DNA of 64,000 nt from Novosphingobium beihaiense (GCF_022832375.1 NZ_JALHLG010000013.1:1-64000), one strand, 5' to 3'; positions 33,249 through 42,711 are shown, numbered from the stretch's first letter. Notes: generated by a model not told the origin, from the letters alone. Translations and numbers: made by a program.

Positions 33249-35144
33249 ATGTGCGGTATCGCCGGTATCTTTCATCTGGAAACGCCCAAGCCGGTCGATC
33301 CCGCACGGGTTGAGGGCATGTGCGATGCCATCGCGCACCGCGGGCCGGACGGGCAGGGGGTGTGGACCGCGCCCGGCGTGGGGCTGGGGCACCGCCGCCT
33401 CTCGATCATCGATCTGGCCGGTTCGCCGCAGCCGATGGCCTCGCCCGATGGCCGCGCGATGCTGGTGTTCAATGGCGAGATCTACAATTACCGCGAGCTG
33501 CGCCAGGAACTGAAAGAGGCAGGCGCCCATTTCCGCACCGATGGCGACAGCGAAGTGATCCTGGCCGCCTGGCAGCGCTGGGGCCCCGATTGCGTCACCC
33601 GGCTGCACGGCATGTTCGCCTTTGCGGTCTACGACTGCGATGCCCGCACGCTGTTCCTCGCGCGCGACCGGCTGGGCGTGAAGCCACTCTACTTCGCGCC
33701 GCTCAGCGATGGCAGCCTGGCTTTCGGGTCTGAACTGAAGGCGCTGCTGGCGCATCCGCTGCTGCGGCGGGAGATCGATCCGCTGGCGGTGGAGGACTAT
33801 CTGGCGTGGGGCTACGTCCCCGATCACCGCGCGATCCTGAAAGGCGTGGCGAAGCTGCCCGCGGGGCATTCGCTGCTGCTGCGCCACGGCGCGCCGATGC
33901 CGTCTCCCCGCCAATGGTGGGACATCTCCTTCGAGCACAGGCACAAGGGCAAGGCCGCCGATCTGGAGGCCGAACTGCTGCACCTGATGCGGCAGGCGGT
34001 CTCCTCGCGCATGGTGGCGGACGTGCCGCTGGGTGCCTTCCTTTCGGGCGGGGTGGACAGCTCCAGTGTCGTCGCGCTGATGGCCGAGGCCAGCGCGCAG
34101 CCGGTGCGGACGTGTTCGATCGGCTTCGATGTCGCCGCGCTGGACGAGAGCGCCTATGCCTCCAAGGTCGCGCAGCAGTATCACACCGATCACGCCTCCC
34201 GGCTCGTCTCTCCCGACGATTTCGAGGCGGCGGACCTGCTGGCGGGCATGTTCGGCGAGCCTTTCGCCGATGCCTCGGCTCTGCCAACCTGGCGGGTGTG
34301 CCAGCTTGCGCGGGAATCGGTGACGGTCGCCTTGTCCGGAGACGGGGCGGACGAGGCGCTGGCGGGCTATCGCCGCCACATGTTCCAGTACAACGAGGAT
34401 CGCGTCCGCTCGCTGCTGCCGCAAGGGCTGCGCGGCCCGGTGTTCGGCGCGCTGGGGGCGGTCTATCCCAAGGCTGACTGGGCGCCCCGGCCGCTGCGCG
34501 CCAAGACGACGCTGCTCTCGCTGGCGGGAGACAGCGCCGAAGGCTATGCCTGCGCCCTGTCGGTGACGCCGCCGGAACTGCGCGAAGGCCTCTATTCCGA
34601 GGCTTTCCTGCGGCTGCGCGGCGATTACCGGGCAGAGCAGCCGCTGATGGACGTGATGCGCTCAGCGCCTGCGCGCTCGGGGCTGGACCGGGCGCAATAT
34701 GCCGACCTCAAGGTCTGGCTGCCGGGCGATATCCTCACCAAGACCGATCGCACCAGCATGGCCGTCAGCCTCGAAGCGCGCGAGCCGCTGCTCGATCACC
34801 GCCTGCTCGAATTCGCCGCTGCGCTGCCGGAATCGATGCGGGTGCGCAGCGGGCAGGGCAAGTGGCTGATGAAGCAGACGATGCGGCGTTTCCTGCCCGA
34901 CGATGTGCTCTACCGGCCGAAGCAGGGCTTCGTCACGCCCATCGCCCAATGGTTTCGCGGCCCTCTGGCGCAGACCGCGCGGGATATCGCCGCCAGCACA
35001 ACCCTGGCCCGCACCGGCTGGTTCGATACGCGGCGGATGGGCGCGCTTGTTGACGCGCATCTGTCCGGAATATCGGACAATTCCCGTCTGCTGTGGCAGC
35101 TTTTGATGCTGGAAAAGGCGTTCGTCCGGCTGGGCATCGGGTGA
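33249..35144 (+). CDS. Asparagine synthase-like amidotransferase, exosortase A system-associated
   Basis: A 631-residue class-II glutamine amidotransferase/asparagine synthetase homologue (amidotransferase 1 of the exosortase A locus). N-terminal MCGIAGIFHLE gives the nucleophile Cys2, with RGPDGQG and EIYNYRELR. The synthetase half has the pyrophosphatase loop FLSGGVDSSSVVAL, LSGDGADEALAGY and DRTSMAVSLEAREPLLDH. It likely amidates a carboxyl group of a uronic acid or of an attached amino acid in the polymer. The start ATG 33249 lies 11 bases after xrtA; upstream frame sequence is within xrtA. It ends the plus-strand operon. A small palindrome (CCGCTG...CAGCGG, 35151-35165) follows the stop. 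Confidence 0.92.
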   Translation: MCGIAGIFHLETPKPVDPARVEGMCDAIAHRGPDGQGVWTAPGVGLGHRRLSIIDLAGSPQPMASPDGRAMLVFNGEIYNYRELRQELKEAGAHFRTDGDSEVILAAWQRWGPDCVTRLHGMFAFAVYDCDARTLFLARDRLGVKPLYFAPLSDGSLAFGSELKALLAHPLLRREIDPLAVEDYLAWGYVPDHRAILKGVAKLPAGHSLLLRHGAPMPSPRQWWDISFEHRHKGKAADLEAELLHLMRQAVSSRMVADVPLGAFLSGGVDSSSVVALMAEASAQPVRTCSIGFDVAALDESAYASKVAQQYHTDHASRLVSPDDFEAADLLAGMFGEPFADASALPTWRVCQLARESVTVALSGDGADEALAGYRRHMFQYNEDRVRSLLPQGLRGPVFGALGAVYPKADWAPRPLRAKTTLLSLAGDSAEGYACALSVTPPELREGLYSEAFLRLRGDYRAEQPLMDVMRSAPARSGLDRAQYADLKVWLPGDILTKTDRTSMAVSLEAREPLLDHRLLEFAAALPESMRVRSGQGKWLMKQTMRRFLPDDVLYRPKQGFVTPIAQWFRGPLAQTARDIAASTTLARTGWFDTRRMGALVDAHLSGISDNSRLLWQLLMLEKAFVRLGIG

Positions 35145-35370
35145 AGTTGGCCGCTGCTGCAGCGGTGCGCGCGCCGGGACACCGTCGTTCTTGCTATATT
35201 AACGATACTGATTCTTAGGAAATTTGCCCTACCGGTGAAATCTGAGCGTCAATACGGGACGTGCATGAACCAATGTGAACGCCATCTTTGCCAGCAAAAG
35301 CGGACGCTTTCCGCGGCGATGGCGCGTGCCGGCATGACATTGCCCAGCCTTGCGGAAAGCCCTTTCGGCC

Positions 35371-37674
35371 ATGGCTGAACTCTGGACCAACTTCACCCGG
35401 CTCTGGAAGAGCGCCCGCGCCCGGATCGTGTTCTGGGCCGCGCTGACAGGCCTGCTGATCGGCGTGACCGGTTTTGCCGAGCCGGCGGAAGATGCCCTGC
35501 GCAACTTGCGGTTCTGGGCGCAGGAAAAGGACGCCAGCGGCGATATCGTTGTAGTGACGATAGACAACCACACGCTGGAGGGCCTTGGCGCAATCGACGT
35601 CAATCATGGCAATGACGCAGACGTTCTCACGTCCCTGTTCAAGGCTGGCGCATCGCGCGTGTTTTTCGACCGCCCGTTTGCCGTGCCCGGCAGCAAGGAA
35701 CAGGACAGCAAATTCGTCGATACCTTGAAAGCCCATCCTGGGCAGGTTTTCCTCGGCGCCATTCCGGGCGGCAAGGGCGAAGCAGGCAATTATGCCAGCC
35801 GGCTGCCGCTTGAGAAGTACCGTGAGCACGCCGGTGTTGTTTCGCTGCTGATCTATCATGCGCCGTTCAATTTGAACGTCGGGATGCCACTGGCTTCCGA
35901 TAGCCCGATCGGAAAGATTCCATCGCTTTCGGCGGCCATATCGGGTGTCGATGGTTCCACCAACCGGCTGTATTTTCCGGATTATTCGATCCGGGTGCGC
36001 ACGTTCCCGGCGCTTAGCTACGTCGATGTGCTTCGCGGGCAGTTCAAGTCTTCGGTGGTGAAAGGGAAGACGGTCCTGATCATCCCCGCATCGGCGGTGT
36101 TCAACGATACCCAGTACATTCCGGGCCAGAGGATCGATGCTCCGGGCGGCTATCTCCATGCCATCGGGGCAGAGACGCTGCGAGCCGGAGTGCCCAGGGA
36201 ACTGGGCTGGTTTCCGCCGTGGCTTATGGCGCTGATTATCATCGCTTCGGGGCTGCAGCGCGGGCGCGTGCTCGACGTGTACCGGTTTACCGGTCTCGTC
36301 TTCATTCTGGTCGCCGTGCCCTTCCTGCTCGACATGATCAGAATGTCGGTGGAAGTGGTGCCCGCCTTTGCTTCGGCGCTGGTCGCCGTCATCCGCATGC
36401 GAAATCTCGATCGCGTGGAAGTGGCGGGTGAGACGAATGCCGGATCGGGGCTCCCCAGCGTTCAGGCGCTGCGGAACTCGGAAGTGCTTTCGCCCAAGAT
36501 TCTCGTTGCACTGAAAATCCGCAATTATGGCGCGATCATCGGCAGCTTCGCCGAACATGTCGAAGCGGAATTTGCCAACGAAATCGTGCGCCGCATCCGC
36601 ATCAGCGATGAGCCGGTTGCCGTCTATCACGAGGGCGGCATGTTCGTCTGGCTTTCGAACATCCGCAGCACGTTCGACCTGTTCGAGAACCTGGAAGGCC
36701 TGCACCGCATCGTCCAGAACGGCATTCAGGTCGGCGGGCTAGACATCGATCTGTCGTTCAATTGCGGGATCGATTCCGAGTTCGACCGGCCGATGGCGAG
36801 CCGTATCGCCAGCGCCATGCAGGGCGCCGAAGAGGCAGTGCGCAACGACGAACTGGTCTATCAGAACGACAACCGCAAACACGAGGCGCAGTGGGAAATC
36901 TCGCTGTTGACCTCGCTGGATCGTGCCATCGACAATGGCGAGGTCTGGGTTGCCTATCAGCCCAAGCTGGACTTGAAGGCCAATCGGATCACCGGCGCCG
37001 AGGCGCTGGTGCGCTGGACGCACCCGGAACGCGGGCCGATCAGCCCCGAAAAGTTCATCCGCATTGCCGAGGAATTCCACCGGATCGAACGGATCACGCG
37101 GTTCGTGATCAACGATGCCGTCCGCACGGGGGTGGAATTGCAGCGGATGGGCCACGATCTGACCATTTCCGTCAATATTTCGGCCCAGCTGCTCCGTAAC
37201 CCGGGGCTTCCGGGCATGATCTCGGATATTCTCGTGGAGCACGGTCTTCCCACGGACCGGCTGATTCTGGAAATCACAGAGACCGATCGTCTGGATCGCA
37301 GCTCGCGCACATTCCAGATGCTGCAGCGCCTGGTACGATCAGGACTTCGCCTGTCGATCGACGACTTCGGCACTGGAAACGCGACGATCGATTATCTGCG
37401 CTACCTGCCGGCCAGCGAAGTGAAGATCGACAAGGTCTTCGTTTCCTCGATGGAAACGAACAAGGAAGATCTGCTGCTGGTGCAGTCGATCATCGACATG
37501 GCCCATTCGCTCGATCGCACGGTGGTGGCGGAGGGTGTCGAAACCGCGACGGCGCTGGAAATACTCAAGGAACTGCACTGCGACGTGATCCAGGGCTATT
37601 TCCTCAGCCGCCCTGTCCCGTTTCGGGAATTGCTTGAGCAGATTGCCCAGCCCAAGGTTCTTAAGATTGGTTAA
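35371..37674 (+). CDS. CHASE2-degenerate GGDEF-EAL cyclic-di-GMP phosphodiesterase
   Basis: A 767-residue membrane sensor. N-terminal helix near 18-33, a periplasmic CHASE2 domain (about 35-270; DIVVVTIDNHTLEGLG), then hydrophobic helices (about 280-345). Next is a GGDEF-like domain whose signature reads HEGGMFVWL and is therefore inactive, and last a complete EAL domain. The EAL residues are all there: EALVRW, SVNISAQLL, EITETD, DDFGTGNATI, EVKIDKVFV, AEGVETA and VIQGYFLSRP. It should therefore hydrolyse c-di-GMP in response to an envelope signal. ATG 35371 is preferred to TTG 35350. Its position directly after the exosortase locus suggests c-di-GMP control of polysaccharide output. Confidence 0.87.
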   Translation: MAELWTNFTRLWKSARARIVFWAALTGLLIGVTGFAEPAEDALRNLRFWAQEKDASGDIVVVTIDNHTLEGLGAIDVNHGNDADVLTSLFKAGASRVFFDRPFAVPGSKEQDSKFVDTLKAHPGQVFLGAIPGGKGEAGNYASRLPLEKYREHAGVVSLLIYHAPFNLNVGMPLASDSPIGKIPSLSAAISGVDGSTNRLYFPDYSIRVRTFPALSYVDVLRGQFKSSVVKGKTVLIIPASAVFNDTQYIPGQRIDAPGGYLHAIGAETLRAGVPRELGWFPPWLMALIIIASGLQRGRVLDVYRFTGLVFILVAVPFLLDMIRMSVEVVPAFASALVAVIRMRNLDRVEVAGETNAGSGLPSVQALRNSEVLSPKILVALKIRNYGAIIGSFAEHVEAEFANEIVRRIRISDEPVAVYHEGGMFVWLSNIRSTFDLFENLEGLHRIVQNGIQVGGLDIDLSFNCGIDSEFDRPMASRIASAMQGAEEAVRNDELVYQNDNRKHEAQWEISLLTSLDRAIDNGEVWVAYQPKLDLKANRITGAEALVRWTHPERGPISPEKFIRIAEEFHRIERITRFVINDAVRTGVELQRMGHDLTISVNISAQLLRNPGLPGMISDILVEHGLPTDRLILEITETDRLDRSSRTFQMLQRLVRSGLRLSIDDFGTGNATIDYLRYLPASEVKIDKVFVSSMETNKEDLLLVQSIIDMAHSLDRTVVAEGVETATALEILKELHCDVIQGYFLSRPVPFRELLEQIAQPKVLKIG

Positions 37675-37754
37675 AAATCCTTGAAAACCTCTTAACTCAT
37701 TGTTAACCATTGCATCAGCCGCGCTGGTTGCGGCTGTTCACATGGGGAAATACA

Positions 37755-37796
37755 ATGGTTGAAGGTTTCTGGGGCGGTGGTCACTGGGGTCTCTGA
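37755..37796 (+). CDS. Possible 13-residue peptide MVEGFWGGGHWGL
   Basis: A 13-codon frame (ATG 37755, TGA 37794-37796) with the SD-like GGGGAAA 5-8 bases upstream. Upstream, TTGAAAACC...TTAACC resembles a promoter, a small hairpin CAGCCGC...GCGGCTG follows, and downstream a strong hairpin (37848-37900) ends the unit. The peptide is strikingly Gly/Trp-rich with His. Whether the peptide or the roughly 200-base RNA itself is functional cannot be told. It is not a fragment of a larger frame. An overlapping ATG at 37742 gives only six codons. Confidence 0.35.
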   Translation: MVEGFWGGGHWGL

Positions 37797-37847
37797 TCCT
37801 ACCACTTGCCAGGTAAAGCTGTTCTTCGGAGCAGTTTTCCGCAACAA

Positions 37848-37900
37848 ACAGAAAGGCGCTTTTGAGAAGGTTCAGGCCTTCTTGAAGGCGCCTTTTCTGT
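37848..37900 (+). terminator. Strong hairpin, likely intrinsic terminator
   Basis: Outer stem ACAGAAAGGCGC (37848-37859) pairs with GCGCCTTTTCTGT (37888-37900, one extra T). An inner stem AGAAGG/CCTTCT (37865-37870, 37877-37882) extends it. U-rich bases in the right arm and after it favour termination of the short upstream unit or of the EAL gene. Confidence 0.65.
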
Positions 37901-38065
37901 TTCGAGGTCGATATTTATATTCGACTATTCTTGGAATAGTGCGGAATACTCCCCTGGAACGGGTGGAGGCCGTTCTCATGTTTTGCGTGAGGCAGGGGAT
38001 ACTGTCCGGAAATGGGCGCCGAAATAGCCGGTGCACGCTGCCCCGATTCGGGACTCGTTAACCAA

Positions 38066-39181
38066 TCAGCCTTCGCCGTGGCCCATCGCAAGGTAGTCGG
38101 CGCTCTGCATTTCGTTCAGGCGGCTGACGGTGCGCTCGAATTCGAAGCGTCCGGTTCCGGCCTGGTAGAGTTCTTCCGGTGAGGCATCGGCGGCCACGAT
38201 CAGCTTGACCTTGTTCTCGTAAAGCGCGTCGATCAGCGTGACGAAGCGCGCGGCCTCGTTGCGCCGGTCCGGGCCCATTTTCGGGATGCCGACCAGAATG
38301 ACCGAGTGATAGGCCCGCGCAATGGCGAGATAGTCCGATGCCCCGCGCGCTTCCCCGCACAGGCGTTTGAAGCTGAATACGCCCACGCCTTTCAGGCTCT
38401 TGGGAACGTGGAGCAGGCGTCCGCCGCCCACGTCGATATCGGCGGACGGCACATGTTCAGCGTCTTCGGGCGGATAGTCGGTCAGGCGGTAGAACGCCTC
38501 GCGCGCCTGTTCGGTGGCGGGTTCGCCCAGCGGCATGTGCCAGGTCGCCATGCCGCCCAGGCGCTGCAGCCGGTAATCGGTGGGGCCGTTCAGCGTCATC
38601 ACGTCGAGATCGCGCTCGATCAGCGCGATGAACGGCAGGAAGTGCTCGCGGTTGAGCCCGTCCTTGTAGAGTTCGGACGGCGCGCGGTTGGAGGTGGTGA
38701 CGATCGTCACGCCCTCGTTCTCGATCAGGTGCGTGAACAGCCTGCTCATGATCATCGCATCGGCCGAATTGTTGACGACCATTTCGTCGAACGCGAGGCA
38801 GCGGATATTGCGGGCAAGGGCGGCGGCAACCGGCGGGATCGGATCGCCGGTTTCCTTCTTGCGCTCCTCGCGCAGCAGACCGTGGACTTCCAGCATGAAG
38901 GCGTGGAAGTGCACGCGGCGCTTTTCCGGGATATCGAGCGTCTGGACGAACAGGTCCATCAGCATCGACTTGCCGCGCCCGACGCCGCCCCACATGTAGA
39001 TGCCGCGCGGCGGTGCGGGCTTCTTGCCCAGCAGCTTGCCGATCAGGCCGGTCGATGCGGTCGCCTTGTAGAGTTCGCGTTGCAGCCGGTTGAGCCGTTC
39101 GGCCGCCGCTTCCTGCTCGGGATCGGAGCGCAGCTCGCCGGTGGCCACCAGCGCCTCGTAGCGTTCGAGCATGGCGGTCAT
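38066..39181 (-). CDS. zapE: Cell division protein ZapE (AFG1-like ATPase)
   Basis: A 371-residue AFG1/ZapE ATPase. PRGIYMWGGVGRGKSMLMDL gives Walker A, RCLAFDEMVVNNSADAMI gives Walker B, and IVTTSNRAPSELYKDGLNRE is the family block after it. In E. coli ZapE acts on the Z ring under low-oxygen or stress conditions; mitochondrial AFG1 homologues act in respiratory-complex quality control. The gene overlaps the upstream thioesterase by four bases and follows sdhB, so it is the third gene of an sdhB operon. This neighbourhood suits a link to respiratory-complex biogenesis, which is inference. Confidence 0.92.
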   Translation of the reverse strand: MTAMLERYEALVATGELRSDPEQEAAAERLNRLQRELYKATASTGLIGKLLGKKPAPPRGIYMWGGVGRGKSMLMDLFVQTLDIPEKRRVHFHAFMLEVHGLLREERKKETGDPIPPVAAALARNIRCLAFDEMVVNNSADAMIMSRLFTHLIENEGVTIVTTSNRAPSELYKDGLNREHFLPFIALIERDLDVMTLNGPTDYRLQRLGGMATWHMPLGEPATEQAREAFYRLTDYPPEDAEHVPSADIDVGGGRLLHVPKSLKGVGVFSFKRLCGEARGASDYLAIARAYHSVILVGIPKMGPDRRNEAARFVTLIDALYENKVKLIVAADASPEELYQAGTGRFEFERTVSRLNEMQSADYLAMGHGEG

Positions 39182-39636
39182 CGCGCGCTGGGCTTTCTGA
39201 GGGTGCCGATGAAGTTCGCGACCAGATGATCGCCCTGTTCCACCGTGCCGCGCAGGAACACCAGGCGGCGGGTTTCCTTCACCACTTCCACAACCGCATC
39301 GAGCGGCTGGCCAACAATGCCCGCGCCGACGAACTGGTTGTGAAGATCGAGCGTTACCGCACCGGCCGCGTCGGCGCCCAGCGTAACGTAGATGCCCGCG
39401 AACATGGCAACGTCGATGAGCGCAAGGGTGGCGCCGCCGTGGATATTGTCATGCACATTGCTGTGCTGCCGGCCCGGCGCGATCAGGCGCAGGCGGGCGG
39501 AGCGTTCGCCCTCGGCGCGCACCAGCATCGGACCCAGTGCGGCGCTGTTGAAGCGCGTGGGGTCCGTCAGATTCCACGTGTGCCACCCCGGATAGTCCGG
39601 CGATGGCCCGTAGGCGAAAACGCTATTGTCCGTCAC
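39178..39636 (-). CDS. PaaI-family hotdog thioesterase
   Basis: A 152-residue single-domain hotdog protein. The active-site helix region HDNIHGGATLALIDVAMFAGI carries the GG-x-x-A-L-I-D motif of PaaI/YdiI-like thioesterases, followed by AGAVTLDLHNQFVGAGIVG. It should hydrolyse an acyl- or aryl-CoA in the cytoplasm. It sits between sdhB (20-bp gap) and zapE (4-bp overlap). The substrate is unknown. Confidence 0.85.
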   Translation of the reverse strand: MTDNSVFAYGPSPDYPGWHTWNLTDPTRFNSAALGPMLVRAEGERSARLRLIAPGRQHSNVHDNIHGGATLALIDVAMFAGIYVTLGADAAGAVTLDLHNQFVGAGIVGQPLDAVVEVVKETRRLVFLRGTVEQGDHLVANFIGTLRKPSAR

Positions 39637-39656
39637 TTAGGAAGCCGCAGGGAGCC

Positions 39657-40439
39657 TCAGACCTGACGCTCGGCCTGCATCTTCTTGATTTCTGCGATGG
39701 CGCGTGCGGGCGAGAGGCCCTTGGGGCACACGTTGGCGCAGTTCATGATGGTGTGGCAGCGGTAGAGGCGGAAGGGATCTTCCAGCTCGTCGAGACGCTC
39801 GCCGGTCGTTTCGTCGCGGCTGTCGGCCAGCCAGCGGTAGGCCTGCAGCAGGATCGCCGGGCCGAGGAACTTGTCCGAATTCCACCAGTAGCTCGGGCAC
39901 GAGGTGGAGCAGCAGGCGCACAGGATGCACTCGTAGAGGCCATCCAACTGCTCGCGCTGTTCGGGGCTCTGCAGGCGCTCCTTGCCCGAGGGCGTGGTCG
40001 AGACGGTCTGCAGCCAGGGGCGGATCGAGGCGTACTGCGCATAGAAATGCGTGAAATCGGGGACGAGGTCCTTGACCACGTCCATGTGCGGCAGCGGCGT
40101 GATGCGCACGTTGCCCTTCAGATCCTCGATCGCGGTGGTGCAGGCAAGGCCGTTGGCGCCGTTCATGTTCATGGCGCACGAACCGCAGATGCCTTCGCGG
40201 CAAGAGCGGCGGAACGTCAGCGTCGGGTCCATCTCGCTCTTCATCTTGATGAGCGCGTCGAGGACCATCGGGCCGCACTTGTCGAGATCGATCTCGAACG
40301 TGTCGTAACGCGGGTTCTCGCCCGAGTCCGGATCGTAGCGGTAGACGGTGAACTTCTTCACCTTGGTCGCACCTTCGGCCTTGTGGACCTTGCCCTGCTT
40401 CTTGATCCTGCTGTCGGCCGGGAGAGAGAACTGCGCCAT
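39657..40439 (-). CDS. sdhB: Succinate dehydrogenase iron-sulfur subunit
   Basis: A 260-residue SdhB that carries electrons from the flavoprotein SdhA to the quinone site of complex II. Cys80, Cys85, Cys88 and Cys100 ([12 protein letters not shown] ... LAC) bind the [2Fe-2S] cluster. [15 protein letters not shown] and [15 protein letters not shown] bind the [4Fe-4S] and [3Fe-4S] clusters. The ATG at 40439 gives the normal N-terminus; the upstream frame to 40472 is not needed. sdhC, sdhD and sdhA are not adjacent: the next upstream gene, beyond 310 bases, is unrelated. The rest of complex II must be encoded elsewhere. Confidence 0.95.
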   Translation of the reverse strand: MAQFSLPADSRIKKQGKVHKAEGATKVKKFTVYRYDPDSGENPRYDTFEIDLDKCGPMVLDALIKMKSEMDPTLTFRRSCREGICGSCAMNMNGANGLACTTAIEDLKGNVRITPLPHMDVVKDLVPDFTHFYAQYASIRPWLQTVSTTPSGKERLQSPEQREQLDGLYECILCACCSTSCPSYWWNSDKFLGPAILLQAYRWLADSRDETTGERLDELEDPFRLYRCHTIMNCANVCPKGLSPARAIAEIKKMQAERQV

Positions 40440-40752
40440 GAAAAAATCCCCGTGATCTCGCAACTGCGGCATAAACCGCGACTACCGGTCCCCTCTAGCG
40501 ATTCAGCCGCGCGGGGCAAGAGGCAGAGTGGCGGAATCGCAGATCGGCTTTCGATGGACCGTGGCGGACGCCGGGATGTGGGATGTTATGTTAACTATCT
40601 GATATAGAATAGTTTAATGTCTGGGTGCAGGGCCTTTCCGTGCGTGAAGCATCGAACCGGGAGCACGCAGCGCGGATTGGCCGGTACGCGAAAGCACCGT
40701 TCTCATTGTCATTTTTTCGTGGAGTCGCGCGGTCTTGGACGGCAGCCGGGCG
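40440..40752. other. Intergenic region upstream of sdhB
   Basis: 313 bases without a gene, lying between the sdhB start and the 3' end of the TPR/TonB gene. An AT-rich stretch around 40588-40625 (GTTATGTTAACTATCTGATA) is a plausible sdhB promoter region on the minus strand. The remainder shows no repeat or clear terminator. Confidence 0.5.
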
Positions 40753-42711
40753 TTACATGTGAAAGATGATCGTGTTGGAATTGGCGCTGCACGCGGTGGC
40801 GCCGCCGGGACGGTAGCTCCATTCGTACTTCACATTCTCGCCGATCGCCTGAGCGGCTTTCACGAAAATCAGCGCCGGATAGGCAATGACCGGGCGGACA
40901 TTGGCCGTGTTGCCATCCGCGCCGATATCGTATTCGAGCTGGACCCAGCCTTCGAAACCCATTGCCGCCGCCGATTGGGGGTAGTCGCCATAGCCGACGT
41001 TGGTGCGGCGGATGGCGGGGGGCAGGCTGAGCAGGGCGCATTGCTCTTCCGTCAGCCCCGTCTTCTGGAAATTGGCCTTCGCGGCGGCCAGATCGCCGTC
41101 CTTTGCGGCCTTGTTCGCCAGCGTCATCCAGGCGATCTGGCGCAGCGGATGGTGCGCGTCGAGCCGGTCATCGTGCGCGACTTCGCCGATAACCTCGTCA
41201 GACTGCTTCAGCTTCTGTTTGATCGAGGTTCCTGCCGCGTAGAGGCGCAGGGTATCGGCCGCCAGCGGGTCTCCGGCGATTTCCGGCTGCTGCGCCAGCG
41301 CCAGCAAGGCTTCGCGTGTCCGGTCTGACATGCGGCCGTCTTCCTTTGCCAGCGCGACCTGGCGGGAAATGCGCAGCCAGTTCGCCTGCTCCACCGGAAT
41401 CGGGCCGGTCCCGGCAAGGCTCAGCGCCGTGTCGATCCAGCCGGTCCGCTGTGTGACGGGGGCAATCGTGTCGTGGGCGAACAGCATCCCCAGGGCGGCA
41501 ATGCGTGCATGCGCCGTGCCGCTTTCGTCCGAGGCGAGCCGGTGCAGCGTTTCCAGCATCGTCGCGCGATCCGGGATGCCCTGCGTGCCTGCGGGCAGCT
41601 GTTTGGCGGCCCAGGTCTGAAAGCGCCCGTTCAGCGGGGACCATAACCCCGGCCGGTCTGCAAAGGCCGTGCTGCACCGCAATTCGATACGGGTGAGCAG
41701 GCGGTAGAACGCGGGAATTTTGGCGGCGTCCTGCGGGTCCCAGTACCATTGCGACACGGCGCGTTCGAAAGCGGCGGCGACTTGCGGCCCCCCGCGCGAA
41801 TAGACCGTGTGGGCATTGGTGACATAGCCATCCTCGCCAATGCCGAATTCCACGACGGCCACGTCATCGGGGCGCAGGCCGGTTTCGGTGCCGCACAGGG
41901 GCGGGGTCATCGATTTGCCCTTGGTGAAGGAGGCTTCCTCGAAACGCCCGGCGCCCGTGTAGGCGAGGTACTTGCGGGCCGCGTCGGTCTTGCCGGTGAG
42001 CATGGCCGCCATGGCCAGATCGCTGCGCAGCGAGACTTCGTTCAGCGTTGTGCGCAGGGACAGCCCGCCGCTGAGCGAAAGCGCTTGCTTGAGTTCGGTG
42101 TACGCCTCCTCGGACTTGCCCTGATTGAGCAGCACGCGGGCGTGCAGGGTGTGAAAGGCGGCCAGCGTGTCCTTGTTGGGTTCTTTTTGGGCGGAGAGGA
42201 TCCGCAACCCTTCTGCTGCCGGTTCCAGCGCGGCGGCATCGCCATCGAACGCGGTCACTTTGGCCAGGCGGGAAAGAATGGTGAGGCGCGCAGGCCCTTT
42301 CCGTTTTTCCAGCGCCATTTGCAGATAGTGCTTGGCGCGCGGATAGTCGGAGCGTGCATAGGCCAGGACGCCCAGCATCTGCAGCGCTTCGGAAACGTCT
42401 GCGTCGAATTGCGGCCCGGCCTTCTGCAAGACAGGAAGCCCCAGGGCTATCGCCCGCTCGCCTTCGTCATGGCGGCCGAGCTTGGCCAGGCAAACGCCCT
42501 TGCGCACTGCGATCGCGGCGGCGGGCAGCGTGCCCGGTTTGACTTGGGGATTGCGCTCCAGCGCTTCGAACTGAGGCACTGCCTCGGCGCACTTCTCTGA
42601 CAGGGCAAGATCGGTGGCCGTGTCGAAGCGCTGTTGCAGTGTGGGGGCCTTGGTCTCAGCCGGTGCTGCAGTTGTGGCGGCAGCTGCTGCAAGCAGCATC
42701 AGCGAAAGCAT
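40753..42711 (-). CDS. TPR protein with two TonB C-terminal-like domains
   Basis: A 652-residue secreted protein. A short signal peptide (MLSLMLLAAAAATTAAPA) is followed by helical TPR-like repeats (about 25-250; RAKHYLQMALEKR, EEAYTELKQALSLSG). A first TonB-C-like segment lies near 280-345 (VAVVEFGIGEDGYVTNAHTV), then a helical middle, and a second TonB-C-like domain at the C-terminus (GWVQLEYDIGADGNTANVRP). TonB C-terminal domains normally contact outer-membrane receptors or serve as periplasmic binding modules. There is no N-terminal anchor typical of TonB itself, so this is not the energy transducer. It is divergent from a thioredoxin-like gene; function unknown. Confidence 0.75.
   Translation of the reverse strand: MLSLMLLAAAAATTAAPAETKAPTLQQRFDTATDLALSEKCAEAVPQFEALERNPQVKPGTLPAAAIAVRKGVCLAKLGRHDEGERAIALGLPVLQKAGPQFDADVSEALQMLGVLAYARSDYPRAKHYLQMALEKRKGPARLTILSRLAKVTAFDGDAAALEPAAEGLRILSAQKEPNKDTLAAFHTLHARVLLNQGKSEEAYTELKQALSLSGGLSLRTTLNEVSLRSDLAMAAMLTGKTDAARKYLAYTGAGRFEEASFTKGKSMTPPLCGTETGLRPDDVAVVEFGIGEDGYVTNAHTVYSRGGPQVAAAFERAVSQWYWDPQDAAKIPAFYRLLTRIELRCSTAFADRPGLWSPLNGRFQTWAAKQLPAGTQGIPDRATMLETLHRLASDESGTAHARIAALGMLFAHDTIAPVTQRTGWIDTALSLAGTGPIPVEQANWLRISRQVALAKEDGRMSDRTREALLALAQQPEIAGDPLAADTLRLYAAGTSIKQKLKQSDEVIGEVAHDDRLDAHHPLRQIAWMTLANKAAKDGDLAAAKANFQKTGLTEEQCALLSLPPAIRRTNVGYGDYPQSAAAMGFEGWVQLEYDIGADGNTANVRPVIAYPALIFVKAAQAIGENVKYEWSYRPGGATACSANSNTIIFHM

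Noticed and set aside
37759-38061. A 100-codon frame after the EAL gene
   Set aside because: It overlaps the strong hairpin at 37848-37900 and has no SD or domain. The 13-codon frame fits the local signals better.
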